From Symbiodinium natans (lineage: Eukaryota; Sar; Dinophyceae; Suessiales; Symbiodiniaceae): DNA of 64,000 nucleotides. Below, piece by piece: positions 31,303 through 41,362 of the stretch. The stretch's first letter is position 1; every line of letters starts with the position of its first letter. The notes beneath the pieces are model-generated. The model worked only from the letters and a program-made list of their open reading frames with translations, had not been told where the DNA came from and made no database searches. Where the stretch lies: NCBI GenBank assembly GCA_905221605.1, contig CAJNDS010000113.1:696674-760673 (forward strand), read 5' to 3'. The position numbers were made by a program, and so were the translations under genes.

Positions 31303-32871
31303 CTAGAATGTGTCCAATGCGCGATTGCGTGTGCCCCACTCGTGATGCAAGCTATCTGCTAGCCGTGAAACATGTTGCCCTATTTTGAACACGACCTGTG
31401 GGGCCGCTTTGCTTGCTGCTGCCAAAGCTCTTACTCCGGCCTCGCCGATTCTGTAGCACTTTCGGAGTTCGAAACGTCTCAAGGCCTTGCATGCCACCAC
31501 CGCTGCAGCCAGAGCCTCGGCACCGGCGTCACCGATGTCGTCGCTTGCGACTTCAACTTCTGCCAGCGCCTTGCAGCTGGCCATGGCGGAGGCCAGAGCT
31601 GCAGCCCCCTCATCCCCAATGCCATCCCCTTCCACCCACAGAGACATCAGCTTCTCAGGGCGAAGGCGTTGAAGGCCCCGGGCGAGGTCGAAGATGCTCG
31701 GCCCGAAGGTGAAGCCCTCTGGAGGCTTGCGTACTTCGAGGCTTTCCAGGTTCACCAAGTGGGGCAGGGCCGTCGCCAGAATCGCCATCTCCCGCTGGGG
31801 CAAGGAGTATGCAGCAAGTCTTCGGCGCTGCCTGGCCTGCTGAAGGAAAACTTCCTCCTGAAGTTGGCTCACGAGTCCTGCATCGGAACGATGCGTGAAG
31901 ACCAAGACCAAACCATCCGCAAGTGCCTGCTCGCCTCGCCTCACCCGCTCCTGAAAGTCCTCCGGGGCCATGGGGGCGTAGCCGTAAAGCCTGTCTTTGG
32001 TGGACATCCATTGCACTTCAGCAATGCACCACCCGCGCTGCCCGTACGGCGTGCTGTTGAGGACCAGCTCACTTCGAGGCCTCTCCTCAAACTTGCCCGT
32101 CGCCTCACAGTACATCCCGATGCTGCCCGACATAGTCTTCTCGCTCTCGGGCGTCAGCTCCTCGAGACGGACGACGCGGTTAATGTGGTCATGGGCATAC
32201 AGCAAATGCATCGACCTCATTGCCTTCTTGAAGAGATGCTCTTGCTCGTCGTTGCGCCTGTACTGGTGCAAACACATGAAGTCGAGGAATATCCAGCACT
32301 GACGCTCATGCTTTCTCTTCTCATGCTTGCATTCTTCCCGAGACAGGCCCAGGCTCTCAAGTTGCCGCAGTAGGCTTCGCAGCTGCCAGCCCCATGGATC
32401 TGGGTGCTGCTGAGCCTCCCACGTGTGCGACACGGATAAGATCGCGCTCTGATTCTGCTTGAGAGGTCCAAGGTATAAGTTTGGATCCTGGAGTTCCTCC
32501 ATCGTGACCAATGCTGTCCGCATCTTGCGATTTGCATCCTCGAACATTTCCCTCTCCGCCTCCTGCCGCCGTGGCCACACCCGTCCTTCCTTGGCAAGCT
32601 TGAACAGAAATTCGACCCGCACCGGTCTGATGTTCGCCTCGACGAGGAAGCTCTGAAGATCCTTCGGATTTGTGAGGCTGTACTCCTCTGCCTTCTGTGG
32701 CCCTGCGGCTGTCTCGCCCTGTGTGTGGGTGGAAGTCTTCTCAGTGCCAGTGCCATGCAAGGCAAGCAGGTTCTTGACGTACGATCTCGAGATCTCTGAA
32801 ACCGCCTCTGTTTCCTGCTCCGTTGCAGCTCCGATTTCGGAAAGCTCCTGCCGTAGTGAGCTCGGATCCAT
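31303..32871 (-). CDS. TIR/HET-like N-terminal domain plus leucine-rich-repeat protein, intronless, 522 aa
   Basis: The only long convincing gene. The ATG at 32871 is preceded by an in-frame TGA (32887..32889), which fixes the reading frame; the stop is TAG at 31303..31305. Residues 1-130 are charged and probably helical. Residues 142-160 read SAILSVSHTWEAQQHPDPW, 193-203 WIFLDFMCLHQ, 279-288 RGWCIAEVQW and 326-330 THRSD; these blocks in this order mark a protein family common in dinoflagellates. The WC-x-x-E block (W281, C282, E285) resembles the WCLxEL motif that carries the catalytic glutamate in plant TIR domains, and the earlier blocks resemble the strands of TIR/HET folds; this is inference. 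Residues 370-495 hold three to four RNase-inhibitor-type leucine-rich repeats (GDGIGDEGAAALASAMASC, DDIGDAGAEALAAAVVACKA, RIGEAGVRALAAAS). No signal peptide, membrane segment or NB-ARC P-loop is seen. GC-rich third positions fit a dinoflagellate nuclear gene, and lack of introns suggests a retrocopy origin. A role in ligand-triggered signalling or NAD cleavage is only a guess. Confidence 0.85.
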   Translation of the reverse strand: MDPSSLRQELSEIGAATEQETEAVSEISRSYVKNLLALHGTGTEKTSTHTQGETAAGPQKAEEYSLTNPKDLQSFLVEANIRPVRVEFLFKLAKEGRVWPRRQEAEREMFEDANRKMRTALVTMEELQDPNLYLGPLKQNQSAILSVSHTWEAQQHPDPWGWQLRSLLRQLESLGLSREECKHEKRKHERQCWIFLDFMCLHQYRRNDEQEHLFKKAMRSMHLLYAHDHINRVVRLEELTPESEKTMSGSIGMYCEATGKFEERPRSELVLNSTPYGQRGWCIAEVQWMSTKDRLYGYAPMAPEDFQERVRRGEQALADGLVLVFTHRSDAGLVSQLQEEVFLQQARQRRRLAAYSLPQREMAILATALPHLVNLESLEVRKPPEGFTFGPSIFDLARGLQRLRPEKLMSLWVEGDGIGDEGAAALASAMASCKALAEVEVASDDIGDAGAEALAAAVVACKALRRFELRKCYRIGEAGVRALAAASKAAPQVVFKIGQHVSRLADSLHHEWGTRNRALDTF

Positions 32872-33915
32872 AGCAAAGCAGCCTCGTCACTGCGCACAGG
32901 TCCTGGCAACTATCGAGCTTTGGGTCGGCATCCGCACAGAGGGAGCCCCTATGCCCCATATACAACTATATAGTATGATACTGTACATTGGCCTTAAAAG
33001 GGTTCCGATGCAGGTACTTTTGTAGCCTAAGTAGACACTGTAACCAAATAGGAACATGGACCCTTACAGGGAACTGCACGGCTGTGTGCTATCTGATGCA
33101 AGGTTTTGCGCAAGCAGGAAGGCTGTGCAAGTCTTCCAGCCGGTGCTCCGGAGGGTAAGCCACACTCAAGCGCCACCACCTAACCCCTCACCCTAAACCC
33201 TAAACCCTAAACCCTCAACCCTCAACCCTACTGTTCCAGGCCTTCAACGAACCGTACCACCAAAGCCCCATCGAGTCGGCACAGGAGCCGACTTTGCGTC
33301 AGGGACGTGAGCTTGGCGCATAAAGCATCAAGGGAGTCATACTCGGACTCGTAAGGTTTCGGGTTTGGGGTGTGGGGTTTGGGGTTTGGGGTTTGGGGTT
33401 TAGGGTTGCTTGACCCTTCAAGACGTTTCCCTTCATAGACTCCTTGTTTGGGGGTCGTAGAGTCCTTGTATGAGCACTCATCACTGGAGTTTATCCCGGA
33501 TATACGGAAACTACAGTAAGGTTTATGGAATCATAGTGCTAGAAACATGTGTATTTAAGTAGATACCCCAAGCCCCATTTAGTGTGGATCCTGTGTTCTT
33601 ATACTTCCAGAATAGTACTACGAACGGACCCTCTGAGCGAGCACCCTCAACCCTAAAAACCCTAAAACCCTAAAAGCCCTAAAAACCCTAAACCCTAAAC
33701 CCTAAACCCTATCAGGTCCAAGAAGCATAGATCAAATAGTGCACCTGGATTGGCATCTCGCTGGTGAGGATGACGATCGTCATGGAAAGTAAGGAGCCGA
33801 GGAAACTGGGACGCACTTTGCTTACTTCCAGAGGTCTTAGGGCTTCTGGGTTTAGGGCTTAGGGTTTGGGGTTTAGGGTTTAGGGTTTATGATTTAGGGT
33901 CTAGGGTTCGAGACC
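32872..33915. other. Upstream flank of the TIR/LRR gene
   Basis: 32872-33180 is unique DNA 5' of the gene; I see no TATA box. Short C tracts follow at 33181-33228 and 33648-33710, and G/TTTGGGG tracts at 33360-33406 and 33840-33905. 33485-33640 is unique with nothing recognised. Confidence 0.6.
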
Positions 33916-34926
33916 GGGACGCTGTGGGAGTGCACTTTTTGCTATTTGTTTAAAGACCTTTTAAAAACACTCTCACAGCGTACCCGTATTGTATATAAAC
34001 AAAATCACGAGTCATGCACAACATGCAAGTGCGCCAACACAAAGCAGCGAAACGGTGTATGTCCTGACCTGAGTTACTGTCCCCGTTTTCTAAATAGATG
34101 GGCCACCTTTATTGGAATCCTAGACACAACAATATGAATCCTCGATTTAAATCTATAGGAACCCTATTTCAAATTAATCGGAGCCGAAAAGTCAACAGGA
34201 AGCCTCTTAAAGTGAATTGGAGGAACCCTGCTGCAATTAATACGAACCAATCGGACTCCTATAAAACATTTGTGAACCCTTAGAAGAATGATAAGAATCC
34301 GACGAAAACGAACATGAGCCTAAACCAATAAGGACCCCTTTAAAGCGAATGAGATCCCTATTGATATTCGAACGAATCCCATTAACATGAATAAGAATCT
34401 GATTCAACTTGATGGGAATCTTGTTACATGAGTGGGAGCCGTATTCAAATAATGAGGAACCCTATGAACCTTTATTGGAATCCTATGAAAATACACTAGG
34501 AATCCTCTATTGCATTATCGGAACCGGATAACGGTTAATAGGAAGGAAGCCGCTTAAAATGAATAGGAACCCTTGACAAATCAAAAAGAACCCGGGTTAC
34601 AATTCACAGGAATCCTATTAAAACGGGAGAATCTTACTAAAATGAATAGGAACCAATAGGCCTGCAAAACAATAGAATCCTTTAACAAGAACAAATAGGA
34701 ATCCTTCTAAACAAATCTGAGCCTAATCCTTAAAATTAAGTAAAACCCTTTGCGAACCCCACTAACATGAAGAAGAACCCTGTTTAACTTGATAGGAACC
34801 TTATTAAATTGGTAGGAGCCTTAGGGCGTGATGTCTTAAAATATGTTGCTAAGGTACAGTGTTTATGTAGTCTGTTTCTTTTTTTTTGCGTTTTTTCTGT
34901 GAAAAAGTGCACTCCCACAGCGTCCC
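33916..34926. mobile_element. 1011-bp element with perfect 25-bp terminal inverted repeats
   Basis: Positions 33916..33940 (GGGACGCTGTGGGAG...CTTTTT) and 34902..34926 (AAAAAGTGCACTCC...CGTCCC) are exact reverse complements over 25 bp. The interior from 34098 to 34830 is the same AT-rich AATAGGAACCC repeat as in 4240..5460, although the termini differ from that element. No transposase frame is present, so a non-autonomous DNA transposon is likely. No clear target duplication: flanks are GAGACC and AAAATT. Confidence 0.7.
34098..34830. repeat. Degenerate AATAGGAACCC tandem repeat inside the 25-bp TIR element
   Basis: Units such as AATCCTATGAAAATACACTAGG and GAATAGGAACC recur about every 25-35 bp with heavy divergence. 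Related by eye to 4240..5460, in the same sense on the plus strand. Confidence 0.65.
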
Positions 34927-35018
34927 AAAATTCTAGGGTTACGGGCTTAAGCCTTGCAGCCCTGAGCCGCAGTAAACAACTCCCTTGGCTTGTTGCCTCC
35001 TGCATCGGGTCTCAAGGG

Positions 35019-35095
35019 TTTAGGGTTTAGGGTTTAGGGTTTAGGGTTTAGGGTTTAGGGTTTAGGGTTTAGGGTTTAGGGTTTAGGGTTTAGGG
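35019..35095 (+). repeat. TTTAGGG array, about 11 units
   Basis: Pure tract, 76 bp from the opposite array 35172..35249, and about 90 bp right of the 25-bp TIR element. Confidence 0.95.
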
Positions 35096-35171
35096 CAAGT
35101 ACTTTCGCAGCTGGGAGCTTGAGACTTTGTCAGGTCGTACAAGATTCCAAAATCGCAGGTCTCACAATGCT

Positions 35172-35249
35172 TAAACCCTAAACCCTAAACCCTAAACCCT
35201 AAACCCTAAACCCTAAACCCTAAACCCTAAACCCTAAACCCTAAACCCT
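35172..35249 (-). repeat. CCCTAAA array, about 11 units
   Basis: Pure tract facing 35019..35095 across a 76-bp island. Confidence 0.95.
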
Positions 35250-35583
35250 TTCCTCACGCCTGTCTCATGGTACTTACTGCGCTTGCATCGCCGGTGAAGG
35301 AAGAGGGCTGAAGCAAGCAGCAGAGACGTACACCGACGCTGCCGACTCTGCTCCTGGAACTTACCCTAAACCCTAAACCCTAAACCCTGAACCCTGAACC
35401 CTGAACCCTAAACCCTGAACCCTAGACCCTAAACCCTAAACCCGTGAAGAAAATCAACGCCAGGATCCCGAGACTCCAAAAACCTACACCCTATGGTCAT
35501 CTAGCCAAATCTGGAGCACGGGCTTGCGGTTCAGGCATGAATAAGCACCGAGCCCTCCAGAACAGGGCCTGGTGTAGGTGCTA

Positions 35584-35700
35584 AAGAAAGAGACAAAGAA
35601 AGAAAGAAAGAAGAACAAAAGAAATAAAGAAAGACAGAAAGAAACAATGCAAGAAAGAAACACAGAAATAAAGAAATAAACAAAGAACGAAAGACATGAA
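35584..35700. repeat. GAAA-rich purine tract
   Basis: (GAAA)n and AAAGAAAGAC variants. The Phe/Ser/Leu-rich minus-strand ORFs (35484..35779) are its translation. Confidence 0.85.
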
Positions 35701-36613
35701 CATATATACATGTACCCAATCCGAATTGCATAGCATCTTGTGTGCATGCTGTAAAACATGTTACAGAACAAAGGTACACCTTCAGAGGCTCACCCTAAAC
35801 TCTAAACCCTAAACCCTCGCTTTATTCCAAGTCGCGTATACATAGCGACCAGGCCACTCACGACCGCCTCTGCCGCAGGGCCATTGGGGGGGGGGGGGGG
35901 GGGAGCAAACCAGGGAGCCCCAAAATCCCTTAATTCAGGAAGAGCCTTTTTGAATACTGGGCTTAGGGTTTAGGGTTTAGGGGAGTTTTTAGGGTCTCAG
36001 CCCATTTTTGAAACCAGACTCTCTACGTCAGCTGGAACGATGACAGTTGCATCGACTTCATCCAAGAAACTCAGCGTGACATCCAAGACAGTCAGTATGC
36101 AACCAGGAAGATCCCTCAACCCTAAACCCTAAACCCTAAACCCTAAACTCTAAACTACGAAACCCCAAACCCGAAACCCTAAACCAGACAGTCTTGAATG
36201 TTGGGAACTGGGGTCTCTCTTAAACTCGATGGCAAAACTCCCGACTCCAAGCCCTATCCCAAAACCCTTTCTTCAGGTATGTTCCTCAATCAAGTACCAG
36301 ACCCAAGAGTAACCTACGACTGAATTTAGGGCTTAGGGTTTCGGGGTGATATAGGAGCCTGAAGAATTAGAATATATATATATATATTTTTTTTTTGGGG
36401 GGGGGTAGGGGGTTAGTATAGTAAAGGTACAAGGGAACCAAAAGGGAATGCCACTAGTAGTTATTCCGACCCCTCTAAACCCTAAACCCTAAACCCTAAA
36501 CCCTAAACCCTAAACCCTCTATTGCCCTTTTTGGTTTCAAGGGGCTTCTAAGAGAACCTAAGCCCTATGGAAAGGGAATACGTCTCCCCGAGGTCCACAC
36601 CGCAAGGCTTGTG

Positions 36614-36714
36614 TTTAGGGTTTAGGGTTTAGGGTTTAGGGTTTAGGGTTTAGGGTTTAGGGTTTAGGGTTTAGGGTTTAGGGTTTAGGGTTTAGGGTTT
36701 AGGGTTTAGGGTTT
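36614..36714 (+). repeat. TTTAGGG array, about 14 units
   Basis: Pure tract beginning GCTT|GTGTTTAGGG. Confidence 0.95.
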
Positions 36715-37409
36715 GGACACCCCCCTAAGCTTTAAAAAAACCCTAAACCCTAAAGCCAAAAAAAACCAACAAGACCCGCACCCCACAAGCCCCAAATGAT
36801 ACGGTTTCCGACACCCGCCCGAAACTCCACCCAACACTCCAGAGTAAATGCACCCAGAGAGCCGAAGACCTATCAACTGAGGAATTTACGGGGTTTAGGG
36901 TTTAGGGTTTAGGGTTTAGGGACCGAATTCCTATGGACACTACAGCAAAGCACCTTGTCAGACCCGGACGATTCCACGGTGTCCAGGAAGTCCGCTGGCA
37001 GCCCGCATTGGGCCGCGTAGACGCCGTTCCTGGGCTGCATATGAGTCATATGTTTGAAAGTCGTTTAGGGTTTAGGGTTTAGGGTATATATTTAAAAGAA
37101 GACGCCGAGCCCCAACGCTAAACGCCCCAAAGCCCAAACCCTACACCCGTGGGAGTTACTCCAAGGTTTAGGGTTTAGGGTTTAGGGTGTAGGGTGTAGG
37201 GTATATGTTTAAAAGAAGTTTTCATGTGCCGCATGTAAAGGAAGAAAGGTGGGGTGGGGATGCACTTCTAGGTGAAAGTAGGCGAAAGTGAGTGGGCGAA
37301 AGTGCGAGTTCTGAGAAAATACTCTACTAACAGGGCCTAGTGTCTTCATCTTTTTGAAAACGGGATAACTTCATTTAGCGTAGTGCAGCATCATTGGCAA
37401 ACAACATCG

Positions 37410-37505
37410 TAATATGTGTATGTACAAGCATAAGTTTAAGTATATGTATATGCATATGTATATGTATATACACATATATACATATGTGTATATACATGTA
37501 TATGA

Positions 37506-37543
<38 letters not shown>

Positions 37544-37555
37544 ATATAAACATCG
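37410..37555. repeat. ATGTAT/TATA microsatellite
   Basis: (GTATAT)n grading into (AT)n; Tyr/Ile/His-rich ORFs on both strands are spurious. Confidence 0.88.
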
Positions 37556-38038
37556 TGCACAGTACAGCAAAGGCCAATAGCAACGTCATGTTGTAGCTAC
37601 GTTAAACTGCGAAGTGGGGGCTTGCGTTTGGGCGCGGGTCTTTGACTCTCACCTGCCACCTGCCGACTTGGTTGGTTTAGGGTTTAGGGTTCAGGGTTCA
37701 GGGTTTAGGGTATGATCGCACTTGCACCGGTCCCACGCACTGCAGTGTCAGGCGTGGGTAGGGTCTCGGACATGTTGTAGTCCACAAGAGTCTATGTAGG
37801 CACTCAGCCACATGTGGGAGTGCGGGACGTGATCCCCGTCTTGGGGGTCTGTTAAGCCCTAAACCCTAAACCCTAAACCCTAAACCCTAAACCCTAAGCC
37901 CTAAGCCCTAACCCTAAACCCTAAGCCTTAAACCCTGAACCCTAAACCGTCTAGAAGAGTATGCCTTGTGAGCTAAAGGAGCACTGCCAGCTGCAGACCC
38001 AGCAGTGCGAGGATGAAAAGGGTCGGCAACCTGATGCG

Positions 38039-38098
38039 TTTAGGGTTTAGGGTTTAGGGTTTAGGGTTTAGGGTTTAGGGTTTAGGGTTTAGGGTTAG
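38039..38098 (+). repeat. TTTAGGG array, about 8 units
   Basis: Pure tract followed by GTAAGGGGCTCACAC and, 45 bp on, a donor-like CAAGCAG|GTAAAA. Confidence 0.94.
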
Positions 38099-38210
38099 GG
38101 TAAGGGGCTCACACACTCGATGCGCGATTTGCCCTTCCAAGCAGGTAAAAACCTGTTCCCTAAGCCCTAAGCTCCTAGCCTAGGCCCTATACCGAACTCC
38201 TAAACTATGC

Positions 38211-38377
38211 CCCAAACCCTAAACCCTAAACCCTAAACCCTAAACCCTAAACCCTAAACCCTAAACCCTAAACCCTAAACCCTAAACCCTAAACCCCACA
38301 CCCCAAACCCCAAACCCCAAACCCTAAACCCTAAACCCTAAACCCTAAACCCTAACCCTAAACCCTAAACCCTAAAC
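38211..38377 (-). repeat. CCCTAAA array, about 23 units
   Basis: Mostly pure, with CCCCAAA units at 38294..38322. Faces 38478..38571 across 100 bp. Confidence 0.95.
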
Positions 38378-38477
38378 TCAGCCCTAAAATCTTTGCGGCG
38401 CAGTTCGGCCCTGGTGGCTGTCGGTTCGGTCTTCTGAGAAAGTAACGAGCTCTTGTGCCACTATTGTGTTTCATGTA

Positions 38478-38571
38478 GGGTTTAGGGTTTAGGGTTTAGG
38501 GTTTAGGGTTTAGGGTTTAGGGTTTAGGGTTTAGGGTTTAGGGTTTAGGGTTTAGGGTTTAGGGTTTAGGG
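38478..38571 (+). repeat. TTTAGGG array, about 13 units
   Basis: Pure tract beginning TTTCAT|GTAGGG. Confidence 0.95.
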
Positions 38572-41057
38572 CCACAAGCACGTGCCCAAAAGCTCGGAAC
38601 CCAAAAAACCACAAAAAAGACTGGAACCTTTGAGCCCCGCACCCATCTTTTGAACCCAGACGCGGACAAGCTTGCTGGAACTCCGAGACTTGATGCCCAC
38701 CTAACCCCAAACTCTAAACCCTAAACCCACCCAACCCTAAACCCTAAACCCTAAACCCTAAACCCTAAAACCCTAAACCCTAGACACTGAACCCTAAACC
38801 CTAAACTGTTCCCGTAAACTCTAAGCTATCCAAAGGCCCCTGAATCCTAAGCTTCTTCCCTCGCTGTCTCCTTCTTTTGAGTTTAGGGTCCAGGGTCACT
38901 TCTCCCCTGTGCTTCAAGAGCAAACCCCCCCCCCCCCCCAGGCTCTGGAGCAGCTCGACGGCCCTTTACCCCCAAACCCTACATGAACCACACATCTGCA
39001 AGCCCAAAACCCCAAACCCTCAGCCCCCCCAAACCCTAAAGCCTAAACCCTCTAAACCCTAAACCCTCTGAACCCCCCTAAATGCCCTAAATGCCCAGAA
39101 CCCCCTAAACCCCCTAAACCCTGAACCTTAAACCCGAAACCTCAAACGAAGCCTACACCTGGCACCAGTGACAAGTTGGCACTGGCAGCGCGCATCACCA
39201 AGAGGCCAAGCACTGCCAGAATGCTCCTCTTCGGGAAGCAGTGTTACTCTCTAGAGGGTTTAGGGTACTTAAATTTAAGGAATATACCTTAAACCATACT
39301 AAGGACCCCCTTATAGTCCTTATAGCTTAAGGTCTAAGGATTTCTGGGGTTGCTGTTTTTGCCTTGCACTCGGGCTTGGGGTTTAAAGGGTGTGGGGTTG
39401 CGAGGGGGCAGGGTTGTAGGTATGCCATGGCTTCATACATCATACACCTAAGGTGGAGTTCAATCTAGCTATTCCATCTCTTTTGCGACTCTAAGCCCCA
39501 ATCTTAAGCCCTAAACCCCAACAACTAACAACTAACAACTAACAACTAACAACGAACAACTAACAACCCTAAACCCTAAACCCTGAACCCTAAACCCTAC
39601 ACCCTAAACCCTAAGCCCCCCTCCCAAAGTCGATCAACCCAAAGGAGGCTCCCCGTGGCGATGAAGGGGCGCCGGCGACCCCAAGAAGAGCGGTGGCCTG
39701 GGCTACGAGTGTTGGGGGTGGCAGGACGGGGGGGGAAAGGGGGAGGTTTGGGGTTTAGGGTTTGGGTAGGCTGCGGGTTTTGGTGTGGAAGGGGGGGGGG
39801 GGGGGGTAAGGGGGTTATTTGTAGGGTTTAGGGTTTAGGGCTTAGATTTCTATAGGGCTTAGGGTTTAGGGTTTAGGATGCGGGTTTTGGGGTTTCGGGC
39901 CGGGTTTGGGGTTTCGGGTCGAGGGCTTAGGGTCACAGGGCCGCGGACGAGCAACGAAGCATGCTTTAGGGGCCCCAAGGGCTCATATGAAGTAGGGTTT
40001 AGGGTTTAGGGTTTAGGGTTTAGGGTTTAGGGCGTAGGGTGTAGGTTTTCTAGTTCTTGTACCCCCAAAATATTAAAAGGAACCTTATATACACTCACCA
40101 ATAACAGCAATATATACCCTGCCTTATATGAACCTGCCCTTAAAAATAGCAATCCCAGAGGCCCAAAACCCAAATCCTTCAGCCTTAGACCCTGGAGGCC
40201 CTAAACCCACTCAGGAAGACCCTAAACCCTAAACCCTCAACCCTAAACCCTAAACCCTAAACCCTCAAGGTTAAACTACTCAGCTACGCAGTAACAGCGC
40301 CCGACGATGCAGCCGGGGTGCGGTCGGACAGCTTGCCGACCACCGGGCATATGAGCTGCGTCGAGCCACTGATGCCCATGTACACCTCGTGGCTTAGGGT
40401 CTAGGGTTTAGGGTTTAGGGTTTAGGGTTTAGGGTCTGGTATGGTTGCATGCTACTGCGAGTAGACCTTCGTTGACTTGCCTCCACGCCCTCCGTGGCGC
40501 TAGGGATAGGGGTACAGAGTTGTTTGAGGTTTTAACCAGGGTCTCTCCTAAGCCCTAAACCCTAAACCCTATATCTTCATGAGGGGACATTCTAGGATGT
40601 TACCTTCACAAAACGGATCCGAAATTGAACAAGCCCAAGAGAGGAGTGGAGAGCGTAGGCCCTGAAATCCTGAAGTCAAGTACTCAACCCCAAACCCTAA
40701 ACCCTAAACCCTACATCCAAAAGTAACCAAAAGAGGGGAGCGACGCGGGGTTTCCGTGTTCTCTTCGTTTTGGGTTTTTCGTGGCTTTTGGATTTCAGAG
40801 AAACCCTGAACCCTAAACCCTAAACCCTAAACCCTAAACCCTAAACCCTGTCTAGGGGGCTCAAGGCCCTCAGCGCATTTGATACGGTCACTGATGAACG
40901 GCAGCTATGCCAGCATGATACGCAGGTTGTAGCTTGCTACTCCGAAACCAGCTCTCGTCTGAAACCTTCAACCCTCAACTTCCTTACACCCGAAGCCACA
41001 ACAATGAACCGGACGTCGGTTCAGGTTCATATGGTGTTAGTTGAACATTCCAACTCC
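38572..41057. repeat. Array cluster, 38.6-41 kb
   Basis: C tracts 38702-38805, 39000-39140 (decayed), 39560-39620, 40219-40265, 40690-40712, 40801-40850; G tracts 39750-39950 (variants), 39990-40040, 40395-40436. Island 38572-38701 is open on the minus strand over its whole length (KSRSSSKLVRVWVQKMGAGL). Poly-G 39790-39806. Confidence 0.8.
39518..39568 (-). repeat. ACAACTA heptamer tandem repeat
   Basis: Six to seven copies of ACAACTA precede a CCCTAAA tract; same 7-bp period but different sequence. Confidence 0.85.
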
Positions 41058-41105
41058 GTAAGTCTACCAAACAAAAGACCTGCCACTTAACTCAAAATTT
41101 TGCAG
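41058..41105 (+). other. Candidate 48-nt GT-AG intron without telomere units
   Basis: GTAAGTCTACC at the donor, ACTCAAAATTTTGCAG at the acceptor. A useful comparison for the array-containing introns. Confidence 0.4.
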
Positions 41106-41362
41106 AGGCTATGAGGCCAAATGGCTCCAACCCACATGCTGGAGTTGGGCTGATGGAAGCGCTCGGCCTGTCCGCGGAGCTGAGAACACTTCGGGACGAA
41201 ATCAGGGCTATAGGGTTGAGCGTTTCATTGCGGGTTGCGAGCGCAAGTTCTGGGGATCGAGACAACAACGACCAGCGAACAAGGGCCCATGCAACGTCGA
41301 ACGCGGACAAGGATTCATCGACAGACTTCACACGTGGTGGTGCTGGCCTTCTACTTGGGTAG
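41106..41362 (+). CDS. Candidate exon after a 48-nt GT-AG intron
   Basis: 41058..41105 has a textbook intron form: donor ACTCC|GTAAGT, acceptor AACTCAAAATTTTGCAG. The island behind it lies in a 540-bp stretch without telomere-like tracts. From an ATG at 41111 a frame reads to a TAG at 41360 with a helical start (GLMEALGLSAELRTLRDEIR) and a polar C-terminal half. In that frame an in-frame TGA lies just upstream in the preceding exon. A second frame is also open from the acceptor (YEAKWLQPTCWSWADGSARP). Which frame is used cannot be settled. Confidence 0.28.

Larger units (their letters stand above)
35250..38038. repeat. Arrays and microsatellites, 35.3-38 kb
   Basis: C tracts 35363-35443, 35789-35818, 36118-36150, 36477-36518, 37856-37950; G tracts 36614-36714, 36892-36920, 37063-37086, 37164-37202, 37675-37712. 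Poly-G 35886-35903; AT-T-G run 36371-36406. 37068-37091 and 37180-37216 share TTTAGGGTATA / GTATAT followed by TTTAAAAGAAG. Confidence 0.82.

Noticed and set aside
31372-32373. 333-codon plus-strand ORF opposite the TIR/LRR gene
   Set aside because: Shadow frame of a GC-rich gene; the minus strand shows the conserved family blocks and leucine-rich repeats.
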